From the NCBI RefSeq assembly GCF_018866305.1, contig NZ_CP076456.1:2356001-2420000 (forward strand): a stretch of 64,000 nt of DNA, in the 5' to 3' direction. Position 1 is the stretch's first letter. Each line of letters opens with the position of its first letter. This document shows positions 30,752 to 39,276 of the stretch, piece after piece. The stretch comes from Arthrobacter sunyaminii. Lineage in GTDB: Bacteria > Actinomycetota > Actinomycetes > Actinomycetales > Micrococcaceae. The position numbers were made by a program, and so were the translations under genes. Below the pieces are notes generated by a model. The model did not search any database and was not told the DNA's origin. It was given only the letters and a program-made list of their open reading frames with translations.

Positions 30752-31981
30752 CTACCCGCACCTGCCCGGCTTCTGCGTGGCGCACCATTCCTGGTATTCG
30801 GCTACGTACTTGGCGTGCTCGGCCAGCGTGGAGGAGAACTCTGTCTGGCCGGTGTCAAGGTTGACAGTGACCCAGTAGTAGAACGGCACATCGGCGGGGT
30901 TGGCGGCCGCCTCGACGGCCTCCGTGCTCGGGGACCCGATCGGCCCTACGGGCAGCCCCGGGTTGGCGTACGTGTTGTACGGGTTGGACTTGTCAGCCTT
31001 TTCCTCGGGCGTGAGGTCGTAGCTCTTACGGTTCAAACCGTAGGTCACCGTCGCATCGGACTGGATCAGCCCCGAGGTTTCCACATTGTCTTCCCGCAGC
31101 CGGTTCTGAATGGCACCGGCAACCTTGGCGTAGTCGGCTTCGCCGGCTTCGGCCTGGATGATGCTGGCCTTGGTCAGGATCCGGTACTGCTCAGCCGGAT
31201 CGGTGATGCCGGCGTCCTCCAGTGTGGTGAACGTGTTGTTCACCATTTCGGTGACAATCGAAGTTGCATCCTGGTCCAGCGGGAAGCGGTATTCGCCCGG
31301 GTGCAGGTAGCCTTCCAGGCTCACGGCCTCGGCGGGGAGGCCGAAAGCCTGCGGGTTTTTCGCCAGCGCTTCGAATTCGGCCAGGGGGATACCGGTCGAA
31401 GTGCTGAGGATTTCGAAGACTTCACCCTGACGCAGGTCACGGGCCACTGCGGCGTAGTGCACTGCTGCACCCTGCTCGCCCAGCAGGGCTTCAAGGGCTG
31501 CGGAAGAGGACATCTGCTGCTTCATCTCATAGGAACCGGGCTGGATTTCCCGGCCGTCAGACTCCGTCTGGAAGGTACCGACAAACTCCTTGGAGGTGGC
31601 AACGATGTCTGCGGCCTCCAGCTTGTTTCCAATGACCATTGGACCGTCACCTTCGGCGACGGTAAAGCTAACACTGCCGGTTCCGGCCCCTTCGTAATCC
31701 TTGATCTCGTTCATGCCCAGCAGATCCCGCAGGAACAGGGTGAGGCCGAAGACCACACCGGCAAAGAACACCAGGACGACCAGCATGACAATGGTGCGGC
31801 GGCGCCTGCGGCGCTGCTTTTCACGTGACGGGCGGCGGCTCCTGCGGGTCTCGGACTCTTCAGCGAAGAGGACGGCCACAGGGACCTCCGATTCCGGCAC
31901 GTAGCCCGTCTCGTGGTGTGCGGTGGGTTCATACTCCGGTTCCGTGCCCATGGCTGGATAGTCCGGATACCTGTGGCTCAC
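30752..31981 (-). CDS. mltG: Endolytic murein transglycosylase MltG
   Basis: A 409-residue membrane-anchored lytic transglycosylase (YceG family) thought to cut nascent glycan strands and set their length. The N-terminal about 62 residues are cytoplasmic and end in an arginine-rich stretch, followed by one membrane helix (about 63-84, IVMLVVLVFFAGVVFGLTLFL). The catalytic domain has ASIIQAEAGEADYAKVAGAIQNRL and LIQSDATVTYGL, then NPYNTYANPGLPVGPIGSP. GTG at 31981 overlaps the ruvX stop (GTGA). This position between ruvX and aroE is common in Actinobacteria. Confidence 0.93.
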   Translation of the reverse strand: MSHRYPDYPAMGTEPEYEPTAHHETGYVPESEVPVAVLFAEESETRRSRRPSREKQRRRRRRTIVMLVVLVFFAGVVFGLTLFLRDLLGMNEIKDYEGAGTGSVSFTVAEGDGPMVIGNKLEAADIVATSKEFVGTFQTESDGREIQPGSYEMKQQMSSSAALEALLGEQGAAVHYAAVARDLRQGEVFEILSTSTGIPLAEFEALAKNPQAFGLPAEAVSLEGYLHPGEYRFPLDQDATSIVTEMVNNTFTTLEDAGITDPAEQYRILTKASIIQAEAGEADYAKVAGAIQNRLREDNVETSGLIQSDATVTYGLNRKSYDLTPEEKADKSNPYNTYANPGLPVGPIGSPSTEAVEAAANPADVPFYYWVTVNLDTGQTEFSSTLAEHAKYVAEYQEWCATQKPGRCG

Positions 31982-32559
31982 AGCGCAGACCCGTTTCCGC
32001 GCAAGTTGTCCTGGGAAATAGTTGGCTCCTGTGTCGGGGCCGGCAGCGCGCCAAGATGGCGCTCCTGCCGGCAGATTGTGACCGGCTCCCCCACATCGCG
32101 TTCAAGGGAACGCTGCATGTCAATGGCGTGCTGCAGAATTGCTACAGCGGCTGCTTGATCAACCACTCTACGGTGTTCCCTGCTGTTCAAGCCAGCTTCA
32201 TGCAGAGAGCGGTGGGCAGACACCGTGGTGAGCCGCTCATCCACCAGGGACACGGGAACGGCCAGTCCGCTGCGCTCCAGCTCGGTGAGCAGCGCCTGAG
32301 CGTAATCCCGTGCCATCACGGTGGACGCGGTGTCGGTGCCCCTCATGCTTCGCGGAAGGCCCACAAACACCTGTACTGCGCCGCGGTCGGCCGCCTCGCG
32401 GACAACAACCCGAATATCGCTGTTCTTCTTTGCATCCCGTTTGAGCGTCTTCACCGGCATAGCCAGCGTTCCGTCCGGGTCGCTGACGGCCAGGCCCACC
32501 CGGACCTGGCCGACATCCACCCCGAGCTTGACTCCCCGGGGATAATCCTGCGGTGCCAT
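31978..32559 (-). CDS. ruvX: Putative pre-16S rRNA nuclease / Holliday-junction-resolvase-like YqgF
   Basis: A 193-residue RNase H-fold protein. The first strand GVKLGVDVGQVRVGLAVSD carries the catalytic Asp near residue 14, the middle has VQVFVGLPRSMRG, and VSLVDERLTTVSA holds the conserved Glu-Arg. In Escherichia coli the homologue matures the 16S rRNA 5' end. It starts two bases after the alaS stop and overlaps mltG. The C-terminal about 40 residues after the core are a variable tail. Confidence 0.93.
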   Translation of the reverse strand: MAPQDYPRGVKLGVDVGQVRVGLAVSDPDGTLAMPVKTLKRDAKKNSDIRVVVREAADRGAVQVFVGLPRSMRGTDTASTVMARDYAQALLTELERSGLAVPVSLVDERLTTVSAHRSLHEAGLNSREHRRVVDQAAAVAILQHAIDMQRSLERDVGEPVTICRQERHLGALPAPTQEPTISQDNLRGNGSAL

Positions 32560-32561
32560 TT

Positions 32562-35255
32562 TTAGCCCCGGTTGGCTACGGCTGCCTTGACGGCGGTGAG
32601 TGCAGCATCCAGCTTGGAGGCGTCGGAACCGCCACCCTGCGCTACATCGTCCTTGCCGCCCCCGCCGCCGCCGAGGATGCCGGCGGCTGTCTTGACCAGG
32701 GCGCCGGCCTTCACTCCGGCTGCGCGGGCCTCCTCGTTGGTGGCAACAATCACCACCGGTCGGGAGTTGGAGACTCCGGCAACGGCAACAACCGCAGCCC
32801 CGCTGCCGAGCCGGGACCGCAGGTCCAGCGCCAGGGTGCGAAGGTCATCGGCACCTGCCCCGGTGCCGGCGTCGTGAATCAGGACACGGACGCCGTCGAC
32901 GTCGACCGCAGTGGAGACCAGTGCGGCGGCGGAAGCAGCCAGCTGCTCGCGGCGCAGACGCTCCAGTTCCTTCTCAGTGGACTTCAGCTTGGCCAGGGTG
33001 GCGGCCAGCCGGTCCGGCAGCTGGGCGGAGGGGACCTTGAGCATTTCGGAGAGCTCGTTCACCAGGGCACGCTCGGCGGCGAGGTGGCGGAAGGCATCCA
33101 TGCCCACAAAGGCTTCCACGCGGCGGTTGCCGGATCCCACGGACTGTTCGCCCAGGAGGGTCAGACTGCCGATGCGGGAGGTGGAGGCCACGTGCGTGCC
33201 GCCGCAGAGTTCGCGGGACCAGTCGCCGTTCATTTCCACCACGCGCACGGTATCGCCGTAGGCTTCACCGAACAGTGCGGTGGCACCCAGGGCCTTCGCC
33301 TCGGCCAGGGACATGATCTTGGTCTCAACCTGATAGTTGCTGCGGATCGCGAGGTTGGACACTTCTTCGATTTCGGACTTGGCGGCGTCGGAGAGTCCTT
33401 CACCCCAGGAGAAGTCGAAGCGCAGGTAGCCGGCCTTGTTGAAGGAACCGCGCTGCAGTGCCTCCGGGCCGAGGATCTGGTGCAGGGCGGCGTGCACAAT
33501 GTGCGTGCCGGAGTGCGCCTGCTCGGCTTCATGGCGGCGCTGGGCGTCGACGGCGGCGAGGACGTTGGCGCCTTCGGCAATTTCGCCTTCGCGGACAATG
33601 GCCTTGTGCACGCTCAGTCCCTTGACCGGGCGCTGGACGTCCTGCACCTCGAGGACAAAGCCGTCTCCGGTGATGAGGCCCGTGTCGGCGGCCTGGCCGC
33701 CGGCTTCGGCGTAGAACGGGGTCTCGTTGAGGACCAGGAAGATTTCAGTGCCCTGGCCGGCGTACGGTACCCGGGAGCCTGCGGAGATGATGCCGCGGAC
33801 CGAGGATTCGCTGGTCAGCTCGTCATAGCCGGTGAAAACGGTTTGTCCGGCGGCGAGGAGTTCGTTGAACACCGAGACGTCGTCGTGGCCGTGCTTCTTG
33901 CCGCGGGCGTCCGCCTGGGCCCGCTGGCGCTGTTCCTGCATGAGGGAGCGGAATCCGGCCTCGTCCACCTTCAGCCCGGCTTCCTCGGCCATTTCCAGCG
34001 TCAGGTCGATCGGGAAACCGTAGGTGTCGTGCAGGGTGAAGGCGTCTTCGCCGGACAGCGGCTTGTTGGCGGCCTGCGACATCTTGACCGCTTCCTCCAG
34101 GCGCTCGGTGCCGGAGGCGATGGTGCGCAGGAAGGCCTTTTCCTCGGCGTAGGCAATGCGGCTGATGCGCGCAAAGTCCGTTTCCACCTCGGGGTAGGTG
34201 CCCTTCATGGCGTCGCGGGAGACGGGCAGCAGCTCGGGCAGGACGGCGGTTTCCACTCCCAGCAGGCGCATGCTGCGCACGGCACGGCGGATCAGGCGGC
34301 GCAGCACGTAGCCGCGGCCTTCATTGGAGGGGCTGACGCCGTCGGAGATGAGCATCAGCGCGGAACGTACGTGGTCCGCCACGACGCGCAGCTTGACGTC
34401 GTCGGCGTGGTGCGGGTCCGAGGGGTCTTCGGCGGAGGTGTAGGTCTTGCCGGAGAGTTCGGCTGCCTTGTCCAGGACGGGGCGGACCTGGTCGGTCTCG
34501 TACATGTTCTCCACGCCCTGCAGGATCATGGCGAGGCGCTCGAGGCCGAGACCGGTGTCGATGTTCTTCTGCGGCAGTTCGCCGGCAACGTCAAAGTCCG
34601 TCTTGGAGCGCACAGCGGAGAGCTGGTACTGCATGAAGACCAGGTTCCAGATCTCGATGTAACGGGTTTCGTCGACGGCGGGGCCGCCCTCGAGGCCGTA
34701 AGCCGGGCCGCGGTCGTAGTAGATCTCGGAGCAGGGGCCGCCGGGGCCGGCCTGTCCGGTGTTCCAGTAGTTATCGGCCTTGCCGGTGCCGATGATGCGC
34801 TCGTTCGGGATGCCGATCTTGTCGCGCCAGATGGCGCGCGCTTCGTCGTCGCGCTCGTCGCCGTCCTCATAGACGGTGACCCAGAGACGCTCGGGGTCCA
34901 GGCCGAAGCCGCCCTTCTCGACGTCGGAGGTCAGCAGCTCCCACGCGAAGGTGATGGCGTCTTCCTTGAAGTAGTCGCCGAAGGAGAAGTTGCCGGCCAT
35001 CTGGAAAAAGGTGCCGTGGCGTGCGGTCTTGCCCACTTCTTCGATGTCCGCGGTGCGGATGCACTTCTGCACGCTGGTGGCCCGGCTGTACGGGGGCTTT
35101 TCGCGTGCAGTCAGGTACGGAATGAAGGGCACCATGCCGGCCACGGTGAACAGCAGCGACGGATCATTGGTGACGAGCGACGCGGAGGGAACCACCGTGT
35201 GGCCCTTTTTGCTGAAAAAATCCAGCCAGCGGCGTGCAATCTCGTGGGACTTCAT
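32562..35255 (-). CDS. alaS: Alanyl-tRNA synthetase
   Basis: An 897-residue class II synthetase. Motif 1 and 2 regions lie near the N-terminus (FTVAGMVPFIPYLT, RATSVQKCIRTADIEEVGKTARHGTFFQM). The editing domain has the zinc-binding HSGTHIVHAALHQILG and CGGTHVASTSRIG. The C-terminal C-Ala domain ends with a glycine-rich GGGGGKDDVAQGGG tail. The length is normal. The ATG is at 35255; a small hairpin (35288-35306) stands in the 86-base gap before it. It leads the alaS-ruvX-mltG-aroE chain. Confidence 0.97.
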   Translation of the reverse strand: MKSHEIARRWLDFFSKKGHTVVPSASLVTNDPSLLFTVAGMVPFIPYLTAREKPPYSRATSVQKCIRTADIEEVGKTARHGTFFQMAGNFSFGDYFKEDAITFAWELLTSDVEKGGFGLDPERLWVTVYEDGDERDDEARAIWRDKIGIPNERIIGTGKADNYWNTGQAGPGGPCSEIYYDRGPAYGLEGGPAVDETRYIEIWNLVFMQYQLSAVRSKTDFDVAGELPQKNIDTGLGLERLAMILQGVENMYETDQVRPVLDKAAELSGKTYTSAEDPSDPHHADDVKLRVVADHVRSALMLISDGVSPSNEGRGYVLRRLIRRAVRSMRLLGVETAVLPELLPVSRDAMKGTYPEVETDFARISRIAYAEEKAFLRTIASGTERLEEAVKMSQAANKPLSGEDAFTLHDTYGFPIDLTLEMAEEAGLKVDEAGFRSLMQEQRQRAQADARGKKHGHDDVSVFNELLAAGQTVFTGYDELTSESSVRGIISAGSRVPYAGQGTEIFLVLNETPFYAEAGGQAADTGLITGDGFVLEVQDVQRPVKGLSVHKAIVREGEIAEGANVLAAVDAQRRHEAEQAHSGTHIVHAALHQILGPEALQRGSFNKAGYLRFDFSWGEGLSDAAKSEIEEVSNLAIRSNYQVETKIMSLAEAKALGATALFGEAYGDTVRVVEMNGDWSRELCGGTHVASTSRIGSLTLLGEQSVGSGNRRVEAFVGMDAFRHLAAERALVNELSEMLKVPSAQLPDRLAATLAKLKSTEKELERLRREQLAASAAALVSTAVDVDGVRVLIHDAGTGAGADDLRTLALDLRSRLGSGAAVVAVAGVSNSRPVVIVATNEEARAAGVKAGALVKTAAGILGGGGGGKDDVAQGGGSDASKLDAALTAVKAAVANRG

Positions 35256-35341
35256 GGTGCTTTTTACCCTTCCGGTAATTCAGGCGTGCGCAGCTTTGAG
35301 CTGCGCGCAGGCAGTGCCAGACGGTGCTGGCCAGTAGTGGA

Positions 35342-35596
35342 TCAGCGGCGCACGGCGGCCATGGTGTCGGCAACGGTGTCGCCGGTTTCCATGCCCAGGG
35401 CGGTGCGGAGGTCACCTTCGCGTTCAGTCATGCCTTCACGGAACGCATCGGCGAAGTTCTGCAGGGCGTCGGCAGCGGTGCCGACGGCCCGGTTGAGTCC
35501 GGCCGGACCCAGGGTGTTCTTGGCGTCCGAGAGGCGGCGGACAGCGATGACCCCGATGGTGACACCGATGGACATCCAAAAGACTCGCTTGATCAT
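35342..35596 (-). CDS. Small conserved actinobacterial protein (DUF6167-like)
   Basis: An 84-residue protein with one N-terminal hydrophobic helix (about residues 3-20, KRVFWMSIGVTIGVIAVR) and an amphipathic helical rest (LNRAVGTAADALQNFADAFREGMTEREGDLRTALG). It lies between a DUF948 gene and alaS, a conserved neighbourhood in Actinobacteria. No catalytic motif is seen. It may be a small membrane-associated partner of the DUF948 protein next to it. Function unknown. Confidence 0.75.
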   Translation of the reverse strand: MIKRVFWMSIGVTIGVIAVRRLSDAKNTLGPAGLNRAVGTAADALQNFADAFREGMTEREGDLRTALGMETGDTVADTMAAVRR

Positions 35597-35623
35597 TCTC
35601 TTTGCTCCTGTGCTGGTGGCTGG

Positions 35624-35998
35624 TTAGCGGCTGCGGCGGCCGCGGCTCTTGGCGCCGCGTGAGGAAAGGGCCGAACGGACGCCGTAGCTGAAGGCTGACA
35701 CCTTGATCAGCGGCGATCCCACGGTGGCAGCAACCAGGGAGGACAGCGCAGAGATGTTGGCTGTGGCATCCGAGACGTTGGAGGAAATGCCGTCCACCTT
35801 CTGCAACTGCAGGTTGGTGGTGGACACGGTGGTGGTGACTTCTTCGATCAGCGGCGTGGTTTCGTCGCTGATGGTGCGGATTGCACCGCGCAGCTCATCA
35901 AACACCTTGCCGAGCTTCCAGATCGGGACGGCCAGCAGCACCACCAGCACCGCAAACACACCGGCCGCAATCAGACCGGCAATATCTCCACCCGACAT
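35624..35998 (-). CDS. DUF948 membrane-anchored coiled-coil protein
   Basis: A 124-residue protein. An N-terminal membrane helix (about 5-26, IAGLIAAGVFAVLVVLLAVPIW) is followed by a helical region rich in Thr, Ser and Val (ISDETTPLIEEVTTTVSTTNLQLQKVDGI) that resembles methyl-accepting-type coiled coils, and a basic C-terminus. I start at the ATG 35998 (MSGGDIAG) because AGAGGAG lies four bases upstream, not at an in-frame codon 63 bases earlier. Found beside alaS in many Gram-positive bacteria; function unknown. Confidence 0.82.
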   Translation of the reverse strand: MSGGDIAGLIAAGVFAVLVVLLAVPIWKLGKVFDELRGAIRTISDETTPLIEEVTTTVSTTNLQLQKVDGISSNVSDATANISALSSLVAATVGSPLIKVSAFSYGVRSALSSRGAKSRGRRSR

Positions 35999-36135
35999 GG
36001 TTCTCCTCTTGGATTGAAAACTAAAAACTTCCGCTATGTACCTTACCCACTTCAAGGCCACAGCACTTACTTGTCCCCGGCGGGACTTACTGATTCCTGA
36101 AGGGGGACAGCCGCCGAAAGGGGCCGGTTAACCGA

Positions 36136-36164
36136 ACAGCCCGCGGCACGGGGCCGCGGGCTGT
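36136..36164 (-). terminator. Terminator of rpsD
   Basis: A perfect 12-base GC-rich stem (36136-36147 with 36153-36164) with a 5-base loop, beginning about 25 bases past the rpsD stop. A second small stem (TTCGAG/CTCGAA, 36172-36187) lies between the stop codon and the main stem. The T-content after the main stem is modest. Confidence 0.65.
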
Positions 36165-36189
36165 CCAGAAAATTCGAGAAGACTCGAAA

Positions 36190-36816
36190 TTAGCGTGCGT
36201 AGTATTCCACGACGAGCTGCTCTTCGCAGGTCACGGGAACTTCCGAGCGCTTCGGGCGACGCACGAGGCGTGCCTGCAGCTTGTCCAGGGAAACATCCAG
36301 GTAACCCGGAACGGCGGGCAGGACGTCGCGGTGGGCGCCGGCAGCGGCAACCTGGAACGGCGTCATGGTCTCGCTGCGCTGGTGCACATGGATGAGCTGG
36401 CCTTCGGAAACGCGGAACGACGGGCGGTCCACGCGGGCGCCGTCAACCATGATGTGGCGGTGCACAACAAGCTGGCGGGCCTGGGCGATCGTGCGGGCAA
36501 AGCCGGCGCGCAGCACGAGGGCGTCAAGACGCATCTCGAGCAGCTCGATCAGGTTTTCACCGGTCAGACCGGCGGTGCGGCGGGCTTCCTCGAAGACACG
36601 GGTCATCTGTGCTTCGCGGATGCCGTACTGGGCGCGCAGACGCTGCTTTTCGCGCAGACGTACAGCGTAGTCACTGTCCTGCTTGCGGCGTGCGCGGCCG
36701 TGCTCACCCGGGGGGTAAGGACGACGCTCGAAGTACTTGGCTGCCTTGGGGGTCAAAGCAATGCCGAGGGCGCGCGAAGCGCGGGCCTGACGGCGTGCAC
36801 GTGTGTTGTTAGCCAC
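36190..36816 (-). CDS. rpsD: 30S ribosomal protein S4
   Basis: A 208-residue primary 16S rRNA-binding protein. ANNTRARRQARASRALGIALTPKAAKYFERRPYPPGEHG is the N-terminal domain without the zinc cysteines, and the S4 RNA-binding motif is RLDALVLRAGFARTIAQARQLVVHRHIMVDG. The start is GTG at 36816 (MANNT); a GTG two codons earlier overlaps the ribosome-binding AAAGGTG and is unlikely. It stands alone, away from the main ribosomal protein operons, as in other Actinobacteria. Confidence 0.96.
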   Translation of the reverse strand: MANNTRARRQARASRALGIALTPKAAKYFERRPYPPGEHGRARRKQDSDYAVRLREKQRLRAQYGIREAQMTRVFEEARRTAGLTGENLIELLEMRLDALVLRAGFARTIAQARQLVVHRHIMVDGARVDRPSFRVSEGQLIHVHQRSETMTPFQVAAAGAHRDVLPAVPGYLDVSLDKLQARLVRRPKRSEVPVTCEEQLVVEYYAR

Positions 36817-37082
36817 GTTCACCTTTCACTGTTTTGGCGGTTTGGCCACCGCAGCCCTGGTTTGCACCGGGATACCGAGATGACTGATACGTAAGTACTG
36901 GCCTCCATTAGGGAGAGCTCGGGCCAACCGCTGCCTTCTGCTACAGACACGGCGCCGGGCACAACTTTCCGCCGGTAAAAGCGGAAAGGGGGTTCGGCGT
37001 CGCACTTGCCAGTCAACCATCAATGCTAGCACGGAGACGCGGACGCACCGTTCCCCGGCCCGGCCAGCCGAAGCCGCCGTTT
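36817..37082 (-). promoter_or_regulatory. Long rpsD leader with hairpin
   Basis: This 266-base gap between rarA and rpsD holds the rpsD upstream region. A stem-loop CTTTCCGC/GCGGAAAG (36965-36972 and 36981-36988, loop 8) lies about 150 bases before the start. Upstream of it, on the minus strand, TGCTAGCAT near 37022-37030 could be an extended -10 box, which would make the leader about 200 bases. S4 often represses its own translation, so a structured leader is plausible, but no known S4-binding motif was recognised. Confidence 0.3.
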
Positions 37083-38498
37083 TTACGTTCCGCGAACGAT
37101 GCCCCGCAGCCGCTGAAGCCGGGCCGCAATGTCGCGTTCAACTCCGTTGGCCGTCGGCTCGTAGTAGTTCCGGCCCACCAGGTCATCCGGCGGGTACTGC
37201 TGCCGGGCTACGCCGTGAGGTTCGTCGTGGGAGTAAATGTAGCCTTTGCCGTGCCCGAGCTGCTTTGCGCCCGGGTAGTGAGCGTCCCGCAGATGCGCCG
37301 GGATGCCCTGCCCCCGGCCGGCGCGCACATCGGCTATGGCGGCGTTGATCCCGTTGTACGCGGCATTGGATTTGGGCGCGGTGGCAATGTGCACCACGGC
37401 TTCGGCCAGGATGATCCGGCCCTCCGGCATGCCGATCATCTGCACTGCCTGGGCGGCGGCAACGGCGGTCTGCAGCGCGGTGGGATCCGCCATGCCCACG
37501 TCTTCGGCCGCGGAAATCATCAGCCGGCGTGAAATAAAGCGCGGGTCCTCCCCCGCTTCCAGCATCTTGGCCAGGTAGTGCAGCGCGGCGTCCACATCGG
37601 AGCCGCGCAGGGATTTGATGAAGGCACTGGTGACGTCATAGTGCTGGTCTCCTGCGCGGTCATAGCGCAGGGCCGCCACATCCAGTGCTTTCTCCGCGTC
37701 GCTCAGGGTGACCTCGGGGACGTCCTCACCCTCGGTGCGTTCGGAGTAGGCGACGCCGGCGGCAGCTTCCAGCGCGGTCAGGCCGCGGCGGGCGTCCCCG
37801 GCAGCCAGGCGCACCAGATGCTCCAGTGCTTCGTCGCTGAGGCGGACCCGTCCGGCCAGGCCCCGCTCATCCGTCACGGCCCGCTGCAGCAGTGCGGCAA
37901 TGTCCTCTTCGGTGAGCGGTTTCAGGGTTAGGAGCAGGGACCGGGACAGCAGGGGCGAGACCACGGAGAAGGAGGGGTTCTCCGTGGTGGCCGCCACGAG
38001 GACCACCCAGCGGTTTTCCACCCCGGGCAGCAGCGCGTCCTGCTGGGCCTTGTTGAACCGGTGAATCTCGTCCAGGAACAATACGGTGGTGATGCGGTGC
38101 AGGTCCCGGTTGGTGAGGGCCTCTTCCATGACGCGCCGGACGTCTTTCACGCCTGCGGTGATGGCGGAGAGCTCGACGAACTTTCGGCCGGAGCCGCGTG
38201 CCACCACATGGGCCAGGGTGGTTTTCCCGGTTCCGGGAGGACCCCACAGCATGACCGAAGACGGGCCGGCCGGACCGCGGTCATCGGCGGACTCAGCCAA
38301 AGTGCGCAGCGGAGATCCCGGCCCGAGCAGATGCTGCTGGCCCACTACTTCATCAAGGGTGCGCGGCCGCATCCGCACCGCCAACGGGCTGCGCGGACGC
38401 TTGGGGGCGCCGTCGTCCGTGCCGGCACCGAATCCCGCGCCGTCGCCGTCCGTGTCGGAGGTGTCGCTGTCGCTGTCGCTGCTGAACAAATCACTCAC
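37083..38498 (-). CDS. rarA: Replication-associated recombination protein A (MgsA/RarA AAA+ ATPase)
   Basis: A 471-residue clamp-loader-like ATPase acting at stalled forks. The N-terminal about 35 residues are an acidic, Ser/Asp-rich tail ([15 protein letters not shown]). Then come [21 protein letters not shown], Walker [12 protein letters not shown], Walker [16 protein letters not shown] and sensor [10 protein letters not shown]. The C-terminal tetramer domain has [46 protein letters not shown], and [28 protein letters not shown]. The ATG is at 38498. Monocistronic between rpsD and the divergent VLRF1 gene. Confidence 0.95.
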   Translation of the reverse strand: MSDLFSSDSDSDTSDTDGDGAGFGAGTDDGAPKRPRSPLAVRMRPRTLDEVVGQQHLLGPGSPLRTLAESADDRGPAGPSSVMLWGPPGTGKTTLAHVVARGSGRKFVELSAITAGVKDVRRVMEEALTNRDLHRITTVLFLDEIHRFNKAQQDALLPGVENRWVVLVAATTENPSFSVVSPLLSRSLLLTLKPLTEEDIAALLQRAVTDERGLAGRVRLSDEALEHLVRLAAGDARRGLTALEAAAGVAYSERTEGEDVPEVTLSDAEKALDVAALRYDRAGDQHYDVTSAFIKSLRGSDVDAALHYLAKMLEAGEDPRFISRRLMISAAEDVGMADPTALQTAVAAAQAVQMIGMPEGRIILAEAVVHIATAPKSNAAYNGINAAIADVRAGRGQGIPAHLRDAHYPGAKQLGHGKGYIYSHDEPHGVARQQYPPDDLVGRNYYEPTANGVERDIAARLQRLRGIVRGT

Positions 38499-38594
38499 CT
38501 CACTAGGCTACTCGTGCCGTAGCGTAGGAGTTTGCCCGGCGGATGCCGGCTGCTGTCCGCCTACGGTGGGCAGTTTCACCAGGAGAATCCGGAT

Positions 38595-39230
38595 ATGCCT
38601 GCCACACGCAACACCTTCGTTTCCGCGCAGCGGCTGCCGGGCTGGCTGGACCGTCTGGCCGCCGGGGCCGGACCGCTGGACATCACCCCCGAACACGGCG
38701 GTCTTCATGTGTCCGCCGCCAACGGCACCGAAGCCGACCTGTTGGCGCCGTGGCCTGATGACGGACGTCCGGGGCGAGGGGGCGACGACGTCGAACGCCT
38801 GGTCTCCTTGGCCGGCCAGTCGCGGACGCTCGGGATTGTGCTGCTGCGCCGCGGCGGATACGCCGCGGGTGTTGCCCGGGAGGGCCGGCTGCTCGCGTCC
38901 AAAACCGGCAACCGCTATGTGCAGTCGCGCAGTGCCGCGGGCGGCGGATCGCAGCAGCGTTTTGCGCGGCGTCGGGCCAATCAGGCCGACGCGCTGGTGG
39001 AGACCGCAGCCGAGCAGGCCGCCCGCATTTTCACCGAACATCCGCCGGAGTATCTGGTGTTCGGCGGAGACCGTCAGCTGACCGAGGTGCTGGCGCGGCA
39101 GAAGATTTTCGCGCGGTGGAGCAACCTGACCCGGCTGCGTCCGCTCGATGTTCAGGACCCCAAACTGGCGGTGCTGGCTCAGGCTGCTAAGGATGCCTGC
39201 TCCGTTTTCATCCGAATTACGGTGCCCTGA
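38595..39230 (+). CDS. acVLRF1 family peptidyl-tRNA hydrolase (Vms1-like release factor)
   Basis: A 211-residue protein matching the actinobacterial VLRF1 family, relatives of eukaryotic eRF1/Vms1 proposed to cut peptidyl-tRNA on stalled large ribosomal subunits. The N-terminal part has RLPGWLDRLAAGAG. The catalytic loop is SAAGGGSQQRFARRRANQAD, with the conserved Gln in place of the eRF1 GGQ. The C-terminal part has EYLVFGGDRQLTEVL. The ATG at 38595 follows AGGAG by nine bases. It is alone on its strand, divergent from rarA and convergent with the nitronate monooxygenase. Family assignment is by motif only. Confidence 0.82.
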   Translation: MPATRNTFVSAQRLPGWLDRLAAGAGPLDITPEHGGLHVSAANGTEADLLAPWPDDGRPGRGGDDVERLVSLAGQSRTLGIVLLRRGGYAAGVAREGRLLASKTGNRYVQSRSAAGGGSQQRFARRRANQADALVETAAEQAARIFTEHPPEYLVFGGDRQLTEVLARQKIFARWSNLTRLRPLDVQDPKLAVLAQAAKDACSVFIRITVP

Positions 39231-39276
39231 CCCGTTCTGATACCAAGCCCTGTGCTGTCCCGCGACGGGCCCGGCC

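Noticed and set aside
32553..35627. Open reading frame of 1024 codons on the plus strand opposite alaS
   Set aside because: It is the mirror of alaS in GC-rich DNA. The translation is low-complexity, rich in Gly, Val, His and Gln, with no domain, while alaS on the other strand is unmistakable.
38508..39041. 177-codon minus-strand frame opposite the acVLRF1 gene
   Set aside because: The plus-strand frame has the family motif and a ribosome-binding site; the minus frame has neither.
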